From NCBI GenBank assembly GCA_027924645.1, contig BSBN01000445.1:9345001-9409000 (forward strand): a stretch of 64,000 bases of DNA, in the 5' to 3' direction. Source of the stretch: Cunninghamia lanceolata (lineage: Eukaryota; Streptophyta; Pinopsida; Cupressales; Cupressaceae). Positions 12,936-24,122 of this stretch are shown piece after piece. The position numbers and the translations under genes are program-made. The stretch's first letter is position 1; every line of letters starts with the position of its first letter. The notes beneath the pieces are model-generated. The model did no database searches. It saw only the letters and a list, made by a program, of their open reading frames with translations, and was not told the origin of the DNA.

Positions 12936-13177
12936 CAAAATGAGACTCTATTTTCAATTTCTTTTTAGGATTTTGAAATTTTAATGAGATCTATCATATC
13001 TCAGAATAAAACTTTGAAAGCTCAGAAAATTCAACGAATCTTTGAAGCTTTGAGCTAGATCCTTGCAAGGATGCAACCAAAACCTCTCAGATAAGAGATA
13101 TTTTCAGCCATTAACCTCAAATGATGAAATATTTATGCAACATTTGTAGAAATTCATAGATTCTTTGTTCAAGCCCT

Positions 13178-13190
13178 CCTTCTAGTGCCA
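13178..13190 (-). other. Candidate primer-binding site, unit 3
   Basis: The minus strand reads TGGCACTAGAAGG, one change from unit 2, again five bases inside the proposed LTR. Confidence 0.4.
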
Positions 13191-14448
13191 ATTTATGTTG
13201 ATGATGATGTTAGTCATAAACAAACATAGAATAAAAGTTACACAACAACCTTTACTCATCTTGAACGATACGATGGACTCAAAGAATTCATGATCCCAAG
13301 TCTCTGTTGATTAGTTCATAATCTACTAATGTTACTCAGTGGTTGATGTGTGTTGCTATTTTCCATTTAGGGGCCTTACGTTCTTTAGTAATTTCTGCAA
13401 AGTTCATCATTATTTTTCTAGATGTCCTGTCCTTTATATCTACTCTTCATAAATCTCCAAATTATTCTACCTCTGCACTATGAATTCACTCAAATAATGT
13501 GCCTGTAGGTTGATATATGCATGATTTCTACCATTACTTGTAATTCTTTGCATGATATTTTCAACACTACATGCATTTAGCTCAAATTGTGCTAATAATA
13601 TTCAGTTATCTACGAGATGTCAGCATATTTCATGTTACTTGCTTCTGATTATCTGTTATTTGCAATTATGATGGTGAATTATTCTGAAATTAAAAGAAAT
13701 GTAAATGAATACTTCAAATTTGGTGAATCTTAGCTATTGAACCACATACATACCAGATACAGTCATGAGGAGAAGAAATCAAACCATATTTTCACTAGGA
13801 TGTTCTACAACTAGATACAAATGATGCTAACTTCAAAGGAAAAGGAATGAAAACAACACATACAGACTTATAAGCACTCCAAGGGATGCAACAAATCAAA
13901 GCATGTATCAAGAATTCAAACACTGATTACTCAGGATTTATGATGATTTGAAATCAAATGGTCTTCTCTTTCATTAAGTATGCAATGATATGTATGCTTA
14001 CAATAGCTTTGAAATAGGCCATGATATTTCAGCAGTAAAATTTCAATTAAGCTTCCGAATGCTCAAATTATCACATCCTTGCACCTTTTATAGAATAAGG
14101 TGAGGGAACAGTTACAAATGACCTACGGTCAGGATTTATCTATTAAGATCAATAGTTGAAATGAATAGCACGTGCCTTCCAATTGGCAACTACACAGCTG
14201 GCATAGAATATTCTAGCATCTTTGACCTAGTCCATCCTCCAGCTAACAAATAGCATATTTGACAATATCTTCCTCAACTCTGGTTCATGTTACCTCTGCA
14301 TGAAACTCTGTAATTTTTAGCCATCCTGATCTTAGCCTCAAACAACTCCACTATCTTGCAATAAATAGGCAAGAAATAAGCATCAGCTTCATTTAATATC
14401 TAGCAGGAAGATAAAAATTACATTAAAATAGGCTGAATGTGCAAACCT

Positions 14449-14455
14449 ATATATA
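14449..14455 (-). promoter_or_regulatory. TATA box of proposed LTR, unit 3
   Basis: Conserved TATATA on the minus strand in the same context as units 1 and 2. Confidence 0.35.
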
Positions 14456-15109
14456 CCGGGTTATGAATACTGAGCATCTGTGAAAATTTGCGTAATTAAA
14501 TGTCCATAGGTGGTCAAGAGGGTCTGGGTGGCTATCGTTAACTGGAAAACATGCTATCAAGCCCTAAAATGGCTTCAATGTCTGATCAGGTCCATGGTCA
14601 TTTGAGTGATTTTTGATAAAAATATCGAAAATATGATTTTTGGTATTTTCTACATCTTGGTAAATTGCATTTTTGGAGGCCTTCGGAGCGAAATTAGGGC
14701 TCAAGACTTCATTGGTAACTTGGTGTTAAGCCTAAGTAATCAAGCAACTCAAACTAGATAACTAGTTTATCTTTCCAATGAGTCCAAAAAGTTTAAATTC
14801 TGATAAAATAGCTAGGAGTTATGACCCTGCCAAGGGGAAGGTTAAAAATTTCCTATTTTTTTGAGTTTCTTTGAATTCTTGCAAATAGTTTCACCTTCCG
14901 ATAGCTTTTTTTGTATTCCAAGGGTAATGTGACCCTTCATATGATATGCAAGCCTTACATTTTCAGTTATCACATGCATAAGATCATGCATATGCAATAC
15001 ATGCACTTTTGTTCACTAAATTCCATTGAATAAAACTATCGGGTCTGGGTATGCACGTTAGCTAATATGAGGGATATTAACTAATATGACTCTCTTCATA
15101 GATTGGGAT

Positions 15110-15615
15110 ATGATGATGATTTCATCATCATGGACAAGCTTCGTTAAAATGTGAAAGGCTGACGTTATGGTCATACTGAAGGAAATCGGGATGTTAAGAA
15201 ATATGACCCTGATATTGAGGAATATCACCCTCCGAATAGGATGACGTCACAGTCATGTCGAGCTTTTTATATCAGGTCAAAATGATGTCACCGTCATGTT
15301 AGGAAAGATCAGTCATATTAGAAAAGATGATTGATGTTAGAAAATAGACGAGCTTCAGATGTCAAGCTGATTGATGATGTCATCATCATATCAGGTCCTT
15401 TGTGGAATGGGATAAGCTAACGTCATCATCATGTTAACGAAGATGAGTCATATTAATGAATGTGACCCCCTTTCGAAAGATTAGGGTGACATCACCATCA
15501 TATTATTTAAAAGGGTGATCGTTGGATACGTACCTCTGCGAGGTAAAAAGGATGATGATGTCACCATCAGGGTGATTTCCTAATTTCTTTGTTCATCGGG
15601 ATTGGATGACATCAT
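15110..15615. repeat. TGACGTCA-like box array, unit 3
   Basis: Same series of boxes as in units 1 and 2. Perfect or near-perfect cores are visible near 15243 and 15420. Confidence 0.5.
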
Positions 15616-15644
15616 CATAATATTGGCATTGGGGTGATATTCTA

Positions 15645-15745
15645 TGGTAGGGTGATATTTGAAATATCAGGTGATATTCGCAAGATCGGGTGATATTCGC
15701 AAGATCGGGTGATATTCGAAATATTGGGTGATATTCGAAATATGA
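15645..15745. repeat. Expanded minisatellite in unit 3
   Basis: Four to five copies of the unit GGGTGATATTCGNAANATC stand in a row, against about three in unit 1 and two in unit 2. This is replication slippage after the units separated. Confidence 0.65.
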
Positions 15746-16212
15746 CCCCGCAAAATATATGAAGCTGTTTGACAGGCAAATACAGTTATTACCTAAAATT
15801 GACGTCTGAAGTTCGTGGACCAAATGATTATCAGGTGATAAACTAGCCTCGGGGTGATCTAATGTAAGGTGACTGATGTTAAGGAATATGACCCCCCCAG
15901 GAATATCAGGTTTGACCAAGACTTTGACTTGTCATAACTTTCTCATTTGGCTGACTTTCAGGTTGATGTAAAAGGCAAACCTACCTAGAATTTTACACTC
16001 TTTCACATGGCAGGCTTCTTGAGGAAAGATTTAGACTTTGGAATTTGGGTTCAGACTTCAAGATCACAAATATACCTGACATTAAGCACATATATACTGA
16101 CTGATGTTGTTTTACCATTACCACCCAGAGCACAAAAGCAAAGGAGCAAGCCAACAAAGTTGGGTCCCTATTTTTTCAAATCAAAATGGGGCATGTTGTG
16201 TAACCACACAAC

Positions 16213-17146
16213 CTCACCAGGCTTCATCTAAAACTCTTCTTTGTTCTAGCTGAGGGTTAAAAAGACACAAGAACACTGTGAAGAAAGCATCATTTACCCT
16301 CTTGAAGTGGTAAATAGAACCCTTCAATGTCAATTGAGAATAATACTGATATACAAGAATTACTCTCCTATCTCCTTCTGATGTTAGACCTGGAAAGATT
16401 CTCATGGAGGCTGCTATATACACCAAGTAAGAAGTCATGTAGAATTTGAAGGTAGTGGATACCTTAGTCAATTGCTCATGCAAAGCATTGTTGATTTTCT
16501 CACCCCAGAAGATGGCTTGTTTACCTTGGAGTATTACCTTGATGAAAGGGTACATCCACTCATGAAAAAGTGAGGAAGAGGCCAATCCCCTTATCCTGCT
16601 AAGAAGAGTTATAAGATCACCAATTTCTTCTACAAAATCACTTCTAGGAAAACTCCTCGGCCACCTAGACAAGTTTGACCTTGAAGTCTTGAGCCATTTA
16701 GTATTGATTATCTTCTTAACCTTATCAAGATTTTTTTCATACTCTTTTTGTGCTTCAACAAAATCTAGTTTTATTACTTCTGTAACAGTAGGGCACATGA
16801 AAACTTTATCAATGAATTTAAGATCTAATCTGATTATCACATTGCCATTTGCATCCATCACTGTCCTAGTATCTCTGTTGTAAAACTGAGCACACTAAAG
16901 AACAAACTCTGTGTTATGGGCTACCACCGGGAAAGATGACACCAAATGAATGTTACTGTCAATAATCTTCTTCATTGCAAAACTAGGATTATTGGACTTG
17001 GTTCTTTCCACAAATTCAGCCATGTCCACATGGAAAATCTCTGTATCCCGAATGTCATCAACATTAGAAGTAACTGAGGTGATTGTAAAAACACCCTGAT
17101 ACTTATACTTCATCGCTTTCAACTTCTTCGGAGACAACTCAGTCAT
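16213..17146 (-). pseudogene. Orphan protein gene with one in-frame stop
   Basis: It starts at the ATG at 17146 (MTELSPKKLKAMKYKYQG). One TAG near 16895 interrupts an otherwise continuous frame of about 310 codons ending in a TGA near 16212. The stop falls in HNTEFVL*CAQFYNRDT, and a single base change explains it. The protein is mixed hydrophobic and basic, with Lys-rich helices in the middle (EAQKEYEKNLDKVKK) and aromatic segments near the end. I see no catalytic motif, zinc finger or signal peptide. It may be a gag-like or plant-transposon-associated protein, because everything around it is retroelement, but I do not recognise the family. Its 3' end coincides with the end of the tandem array, so the true C-terminus may be lost. 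Confidence 0.5.
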
Positions 17147-17400
17147 CTGAAGAAGCTATCACCAGAAGGATGTTGGTGAGGAGAGAAAATCCGCAGAAGA
17201 AACTGCAACAAAAAGCCATGATCATGCAATTAGGGGAAATACTGGTAATCTGGGAAAATTGCATGTCAACGATCACGACTATGGAGATACACTTGAAAGG
17301 GCTAGAGTGCGAGCAGGTCGAAAAAATGGAGGAAAGCGGGTTTGGAAAAGCAAAATTGAAAATATCCCAGAGTTAGGAAAAATTGAGAGTGAATGCACGA

Positions 17401-18555
17401 GAGGCAAAATTTGCCGCCCTTGCATGTATGGGATAGTTTGCAAGTGTCAGGGCGGCCATTTTGACTGACCCTGCAGGTAGGTTGAAATGCAAGTGTATAA
17501 GCGGTGAAAATTACTACTTTTGCATGTTGGAATAATTTGAGTGTTTGGGCGGTGAATTTTGCCGACATTGCAGGTTGATGTTTTAAGGTTTTTCTTCATG
17601 TAAGGGTGGTGAATTTCACCGCCCATACACATTTGGATACAACTTCAAATGCTTAAGCAACAATTTCCGCCGAGTTAGCATTTGTTCACAAACTTATGGA
17701 AGGACTTCGATCGGCAAATATAGCCAACATTGCATGTAACCTACACATAACAAAACATGTTGGAGCGACAATCATCACCGACTCAACATGTGCCATGATA
17801 GTTTTCAATGAACATATTTTAAGGAATAAAATTTTCCTGTTTAGGCATGCGGAGATTAACTCCTCATGAGATGAATATCGGCAAAATTCTTCCAACAAAA
17901 TGTCAGCCAGAGGGGAATCAAACAAGGACTAGGGTTTTTACAAACAACTCAAAAAGAAAGAAAAGGCAAAAAAAATGAAGGACGATCTACCTTTGAACAA
18001 TACTCTAACAATAAAATTCAAAAAGACAAGAATGATTTACTTCAACGAACAAGAAAAAGAAAAACCCTAGAAGGAGAGGTTTAACGACTTACCTGTCAAA
18101 AGACCAAAACCCTAAGTGCGACCGTGGCAACTCAAAAATCTATTTGAAGCCAAGATCAACGCGATCAAACAGTTTGAGGGAGGGTTCAAGAATCGACTGA
18201 GAGGCTTGGAGAAAAAGAAATGACAAAATAAAATGAGTTTACCAATTAAAATGGTTAAAAAGCAAGCTCTTAATGCTTAACATGAGTGGCCATAAATGTG
18301 ACTAAAGTTCAAGATCTTGAAGATCCTACTCAGGTGGTGAAAATCGCCGACCCGACATGTGTTAAGTGAAATGTAATGGTGACAAAAAGTACTGCTTATG
18401 CACTTGCTTTCAATGAAGAGCATGTAACGGCGGCAAAAATTGTCACTCGGGCATATTCAAACAAAAAACTATCTAAAAGTGGCAAATTTTGCCGACACAA
18501 CACAAGCAAACAAAAAGATACGCAATAGCAGCAAATTTTGCTGACTTTGCATATA
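17401..18555. repeat. Array of GGCAAAATTTGCC palindromic boxes
   Basis: Thirteen degenerate boxes of the form GGCGGCAAAATTTGCCGAC followed by TTGCATG lie near 17401, 17449, 17499, 17546, 17604, 17655, 17711, 17764, 18333, 18377, 18429, 18478 and 18527. Spacing is about 45-60 bp, with one gap of roughly 550 bp. The core is an inverted repeat and the flank is conserved too, so this is a true repeated unit and not a chance palindrome. Confidence 0.6.
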
Positions 18556-18738
18556 AAGTTTCAAAATTTTACTAACACCCCAAAATGATCAAAATTGGTA
18601 TTTTGATCAGTTTGCAACCTAATCGATTCGCACAAACTTCGAGGAATTGATTTGAGGGAATGTCACAAAGTAGTTTAGGATGCCATATGACTTCGCATGA
18701 GGCCAAGAGAATCTTGTCTCAATTTGCAAACTTAGAGT

Positions 18739-18778
18739 GTAGACTACGAAACGAACAAGTTTCGTAGGGGTTGTCTAC
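18739..18778. other. Bulged hairpin
   Basis: TACGAAAC (18745-18752) pairs with GTTTCGTA (18759-18766) across a six-base loop. Outside it, GTAGAC pairs with GTCTAC (18773-18778), with six unpaired bases on one side. Fourteen base pairs in all. Function unknown. Confidence 0.45.
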
Positions 18779-19012
18779 AAAAACGAGCGTAGCTGATTTT
18801 TAGAACAAGTAAGTATTTTGAAAAGAAGTATGCATGTGTTCGAAGAAACTCATTTAGAAGATCTTAGGCAAGCTGAGACATAAATTTGCATTTGTAAAAA
18901 GTCTTAAGATCATGTTGTAAAAGGAAATTGAGTTTCCAATGTGTAACTACAAAATTAATGTGAGAAGTCTCTTAAGGACTAGGGAGATTATGTTTCCAGT
19001 CTATATCTCTAT

Positions 19013-21290
19013 ATGGCCTCAAATGTAACAATGAATGGTGTACAAACTCACCTGTGCTATCAAGGAAGTTTCATTAGTGAAAGGTATAAGGCCATAAATT
19101 TTAGAAATATCTACGGTTTCCCAAATCATATTCCAAATGAAATCAGAGATAAAATACCAAAATGTAATGGTGGTAAGTCTAAATCAACAAGTAGGCATTT
19201 GCAAGATTTTATGGATGTAATGGGAGATTATGAGTTAGATTTTGAAGATGTTGTCATGAAACTATTTGTTCAGTCTTTAAAGGATGAAGCAAGAGATTGG
19301 TTCTCTTACTTACTAGTAGGCTCTATCTATTTTTGGGATGAGTTCAAGGCAAGTTTTATGGAGCATTTTGGTGAGAGAATCAATGCAAGCTCAATAATTA
19401 GCAAATTTATGAGCATTGAGAAAGAAGAGGATGAGCTAGTTCCAGCATTTAACTTGAGATTTCTAAAAACATTGAGGGACATGATGCAACAAGTTTAATT
19501 GTTTACTTGGGAGCTTTTAACAAAAAAATGAGTTACTAGTTGAGAGACAAAGATCCTATGACTTTACTTCAAGCTTATGAGATAGCCATAAACATTGAGA
19601 ATAATTGGAAATATGGAATGTGTAAGGGTTATTTGTCTGCAAGTGTTTGTGGCCCTAGGGTAGTCAGTGAAGATAAGAGATCTAAGTTAGAAATTAGAAA
19701 TGAATTTCAAGGCATTTACACCCCTACTATTTCAACTTGTACATTGTCTAATAATGTTGATCATGTGGAGCCCCAAGTATATTGTCAACATGATGCATGT
19801 ATTGATGATCCTATGGGCTTTGTTCAGGATCTTTTTGATATAGGGAGACATGAGGGAGAATCATGATATTCTTTGTTTTCTAGAATATTGAACACCTATA
19901 TGGATATCCCTATTATTTTCAGGCCTCAAGAGTCTGTATGTATTGACATATTCTGTGAATTGTATGGGTCGGGTTTGAGTTCATTACCTCAAAATTTGAA
20001 GCCAAGTAGTTTTGCTCAAGTCCCTGATTGGATAGATATTTTAGAAAATGCTAAGATCCACAATGACAAAAATGGAAAACTTCATAGTGCTAATCACATT
20101 AGTCCTATTTCTGGTATGAGTGTTAATGTGATAATGTATTTATCATTAAGTGTGCAAGAACCATGTAGTCCTTATTGCAATATTACCAGGGTTGAGAGCT
20201 CAGTCAATAATGCTCTTGATATCACTAGGCATGTTCATGTGTATTCAACTCATAAGGTTGATCATGTTGATTGTTACTCTGCTGGTCACAGTGGCTTACA
20301 TGATGAAGAATTGGAAATTTTATTCCGGATGAAGATAATAGTAGCATACAAGATGTTGATAACATGAGTTCACTCTCAAATGATTAGGTTATGCATTGTG
20401 ATGGGTATGTGAATGATAGAATATCACCATTGTTGATTAATAATATTGTGGAATTTGAAAATCCTTTTGACTGTGCTATCTCAGATTATGTGGATATGGC
20501 AGAAATTTTAGATATGTGTGTTGAACAATTAGAAGATAATACTGGCTATTGTGATTTTAGGGCTGATTGTGATTATGCTTGTGAGGAGGATATTAACTGC
20601 AGTGCTTCAAAGTACAGTGATGCTAAGGAATATTTGGAACTCCATGAGGAGGAGACAAAAATATTTATAGCAAGAATGAACATAAGACATAATCCCCTTT
20701 ATGATGAACCTCCAGATTTACTTGAGGCGAGAAGTGATAATTCTTATTGGTATATATACAACCCACTCTTTATAGAGAATCTTGAAGATACAAAATCTAA
20801 AGAATATGAAGAGGATTTCCTAGAGTTAGAGGAATGTATTGATAACATGGAAGATGCCAAGGTGGATGGTTTCAACTTGGAAAGGGATACTGTTACATTT
20901 ATAGCTGGGTCTCCATTTTTAGGCATTGGTGTATATGGTGAAATTCATGGCTTGTGGGAGGTGAGCAAGCATAAATCAACAGTATTATAGCCTGAGATGG
21001 TGCCTATGAGTAAGGAATCCTTGTGTGGGAAGCAAAATATAGATGGTCATCCAAGCTATGTATTTCATTTTGTTATTCCTGGTCAAGATGATGCATCTAA
21101 CATAGGGCTAGGATGTGGCCCTAAGCAAATGAATCAGCATATAGATGAGCTCCTTGAGGACATTACTTATGAGCATTTCACATCTGATATAGATGTTGTA
21201 GGTGAAGATGATGGTGTTGATGCAAATCATTTAGTGGATTATGCATGTTTTCATTTTCCAACTTTGCCTGATAATATTAAGAGTGACTAG
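19013..21290 (+). pseudogene. Gag-like protein with long acidic extension, decayed
   Basis: The first part (19013-19640) looks like a plant retrotransposon gag capsid domain: LFVQSLKDEARDWFSYL followed by WDEFKASFMEHFGER and, after a frameshift near 19490, LIVYLGAFNKKMSY and LRDKDPMTLLQAYEIA. Instead of a zinc knuckle and pol, about 500 codons of Asp/Glu-rich sequence follow (for example 20391-20990). Breaks are a frameshift near 19490, a TAG near 19546, a TGA at 19867, a frameshift near 20320, a TAG near 20385 and a TAG near 20990. The frames join smoothly across these points, so the ancestor was one ORF of about 750 codons. The gag identity is fairly safe. The role of the extension is unknown. 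Confidence 0.6.
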
Positions 21291-22240
21291 GAAAGAAATT
21301 ATGCAAATTATTGTAACTGGCTTGATATGATCCTTTTGTCACCCTAAGGATTTGTGAGGAGATTTTCTAGTCTGTGTTTAATTGTCAAAGTCAAAGAGGC
21401 CCAGGACAAGTTGAAAGTGGAAGATTTGAAGTCTCTAAGGGTAGTCAGAAATGTGATGGTGTTATTCCTAATCTTGGCTTGATACAGACATTGGAAAATA
21501 AAATCTTTGACAGAGGAAGATCTCATTTTCTATTTTGGGGTGGCCCTAGTCAATCTTGTTGGTAATTTTTGTTTTCTATGGTGTTTTGTTTCTCTGTGTC
21601 TGGTTTGGTCTACTCTACTGAGAGATCTTTTGGATTCTCGCCTTGTTCTTGTGAACAAGCATCCCCAAACATGAGCCACTGGTAGGACTTATGAAAATCT
21701 TATGGTCTTCTATGTGAATTTCCATCTCTGAGTCTCTGCTTGGTCTATGTGGGTGAGGGTTTATGTGAAACAATGTTTAGGGTTTATCAAAACTTGTAAA
21801 ACCATAAAAAAACCTTGGTCTTTGGTCGTTGGGTAGTCTTTTCTTTTCCCCTGTTGACTAGATGGACCTGTTTCCTTATTGGTTAGTGATAATTTATGCC
21901 TACATCTTCTTGTTTTTGACTGACCCTTCATTCCCAGTAAAACTATTTAAACCCATGGCCTAAAATATTTATCATGTATCCAACTCATTGAAAATACTGT
22001 TTTATCTTTATGTTGGATAGTGGGCATGCTTTTAATCCATGGCCCCTTAGTTCATTCGACCTAGCGCAACCCCCCTTTTAAAACAACCTTTTGAGCATGT
22101 GCGCATATATTATAACTTAAGTCCTCCATCATGTATTTCCTTCGCATTGCATTTGTTCTCCTGGTGCTTCATTTTGAAATGCAATGTGTGATGGAGTATT
22201 CCTTTGGACATGTGTCTGTTCTATATGGCATCACATGTGT

Positions 22241-22760
22241 TCTTTGCATCATAGATTGATCTTATGAGAAAAACATAAAGGGGCAATGCATGCTTAATGT
22301 CCAATCTCCACCATGTGTCCTTATCCTAGTCCATTGCGGGAGGTCTTTGCGTCGTAGATTGCATAGTAAAGTATTGTTAAGAACCATGATTTGTGATGGA
22401 TGTAGGATGGCATGAGTTGAGGGTTTTCCTGCCAGGTGTCGGGGGCTACGGTTCCTCGTGGCAGTTCTTTGCATCGCGGTTTTCTATTAGCCAGTGTTAT
22501 TGCTAATCATGATGTGTGATGGCTGCAGGGAAAGGGTTGGTGGCAAGGTATTAGATGGTAAGGTAGGTATGTGGTAGTTTCTCAATTCATCATGAGAATT
22601 CTTCACATCATGGTGGCTATTGATCTTAAAGTGGGGTGTTCTCATTGAAGGCCCAATTTCAAAATGGATAAAAGGTAGGGTGATGGCGTGCAGGGATCAA
22701 TGTGCCAGTGTAGTGGTGGGATTTTTCAAATGTGCAATGAGTTCTCTTCGCTGCCGCTAT
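22241..22760 (+). repeat. Diverged repeats around TTCTTTGCATCATAG
   Basis: Copies of a TTCTTTGCATCRYRG box occur near 22241, 22344, 22465, 22600 and 22742, often with GATGTGTGATGG about 30-60 bp further on. Spacing is about 100-140 bp. The array ends just before a TATA site at 22758, as an enhancer array in U3 would. Confidence 0.4.
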
Positions 22761-22764
22761 ATAA
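22758..22764 (+). promoter_or_regulatory. TATA-like site
   Basis: TATATAA in a GC-richer context (GCTATATAAGGAGG), directly after the repeat array. Possibly the promoter of a decayed LTR on the plus strand. Confidence 0.35.
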
Positions 22765-24114
22765 GGAGGTCAGCCTATGAGGAGATCAACTGGGTGCAAA
22801 ATCAACTCTTGGGGATCTATTCTAGGATTGAGGGGATTTCTCTCTCACGTCGCAGTAGGGTTTGAATTGAGTGACCTTTTGAAATAGAATAATTGCTGAG
22901 ACCAAGGGGCCAGGTTTGGTTTTCTCTTTATGGAAATTGATAGTTCTAAGTTGTGGGAAATCGACATAATGCAAAGTACCACCTCCTTTTCCTTTTTTAG
23001 CAGTGTTAGCAGGTTGTTGAAGGCTTTCCATTTATGATCAATGGGCCATGGTACTAACGGATAAAACTTGATAAGGCAATTTGAAAGGGTGTGATTATAG
23101 AAAGTATGGGAGCTTCTATAGTTTTTCTATAAATAGACACTTTTGTTGTTACTTTGTTCACTATCTCCTTCTGTGCAAACAATATGGATCTCCATCTTTT
23201 TAGTATGCTATGTATGTTGTCCTGTTCCTTAGGATTTTCTTCTCTATTCTCATTGTTGATGATATGTCCCTACAAGATTAAGGAGCTAGAGATGTTTTTC
23301 TAAGGGATAGGGGGAATGGGCAAGATTTAGGAAGCAAAACAACATCTATTGAATCGTTGTAAGCCCTTCTTTTCTCCTTATTTTTATCTAGTTGAGGCCT
23401 TTGAGTCCTAGTTTGAAAACTCCTGTAACTTCCTGTTCTTGTGAGTCTCCAGATTGGGCTCGGAGGTGGAGAGGCATCATTGTTCTCTCTTCCTCTCCCC
23501 TAGCACTATGTGTTCTAACAGAGCTTAGGCAACAATGGAAGGGGTGTCCTCCTAGGTGAAACAAGCAGAAGTGGAGGGGCAAGTTATGATTGCTATTGCT
23601 TCCTTCCTAGCTAGAATTTTGGTACTACCATAGCCATCTATGAGTGGCTTCCTCTAGTTTCTATCTAGTTGAGGTGGTTGGAAACCTCCCATTGAGAGAT
23701 GGAGTCACTTGTCTATGCCTAAGATTGGGCTTAATGAAGGGAATTCTAATTTCCTAGGTTTCCTTTTGACGTTGTCCATTGCAGGTATTCTTACTTCTTC
23801 ATGTGTGGAGACAGAGGCAGAGTGGAGGATGCTGGTATTGGGAACAAGTATCTGGAAATTAAAGGTGGCAGAAGCTGAAAGAGCATATGATAAGACACCA
23901 CTTGTCAATATTTTGTTTTCCTCCACACGAAGAGTAAGAAAGCATACAAGACAAAATTAGTTGCTCCTATTTGCCGAAGGTGATGATTTGCTGCAGAGAG
24001 GCGTGCCTTAGTGGTTGAGGACGGTTATTTTGGCATCATGTGTAAGATGATTGTCATGTGAAAATGTGACATCTATCATGTGCAAGTGGCCTGATGCTTG
24101 TTGCTCCCTTGTGT

Positions 24115-24122
24115 TATAAAAG
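24115..24122 (+). promoter_or_regulatory. TATA-like site
   Basis: TATAAAAG followed by a GC-richer stretch, similar to LTR promoters elsewhere in the window. No transcript start can be confirmed. Confidence 0.25.

Larger units (their letters stand above)
1..16212 (-). repeat. Tandem array of about 5.8-kb retroelement units
   Basis: Nearly the same text occurs three times: position 3 matches 5847 and 11656, and the TGTTGATGATG site at 1562 recurs at 7388 and 13196. The periods are therefore about 5826 and 5808 bp. The first unit is cut by the window edge. The third stops at 16212, where its text changes abruptly. In each period I see a long non-coding block and a 2144-bp block with one minus-strand ORF. 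I interpret this as LTR-internal-LTR-internal-LTR, all reading on the minus strand. That the repeat exists is seen directly. The LTR reading is inference, based on TG/CA ends, a primer-site-like sequence and a TATA box in the expected order. Confidence 0.85.
13196..16212 (-). repeat. Proposed LTR 3 of the array element, truncated
   Basis: It matches the other two LTRs from the 3' (minus) end up to the sequence ACCACACAAC at about 16212, where homology stops. About 700 bp that would form the start of U3 are missing. It contains the TATA site (14449-14455), the TGACGTCA-like array (about 15110-15615) and the longest version of the minisatellite. Confidence 0.5.
17147..19012. other. Non-coding region with palindromic boxes
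   Basis: No credible gene. Between the two halves of the box array (17930-18230) the minus strand carries AAACCCTA-type motifs and a CAGGTAAGT splice-donor-like site (about 18085-18096). That resembles a plant 5' leader, but no exon can be followed from it. Short ORFs at 17170-17632 run through the boxes and are artefacts. Confidence 0.4.

Noticed and set aside
15650..15740. CRISPR-like repeat spacing
   Set aside because: The repeats are contiguous and degenerate with no unique spacers, in plant retroelement DNA. It is a minisatellite.
1..16212. Satellite DNA or an rDNA-like array
   Set aside because: The period is far longer than typical satellites, there is no rRNA similarity, and the unit contains TG/CA ends, a primer-like site and an ORF.
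17170..17632. Short ORFs on both strands
   Set aside because: They run through the repeated palindromic boxes and change frame between boxes, so they are not genes.
17930..18230. Possible host-gene 5' leader on the minus strand (AAACCCTA motifs, CAGGTAAGT)
   Set aside because: No acceptor site or following exon could be traced. Kept only as a remark in the region entry.
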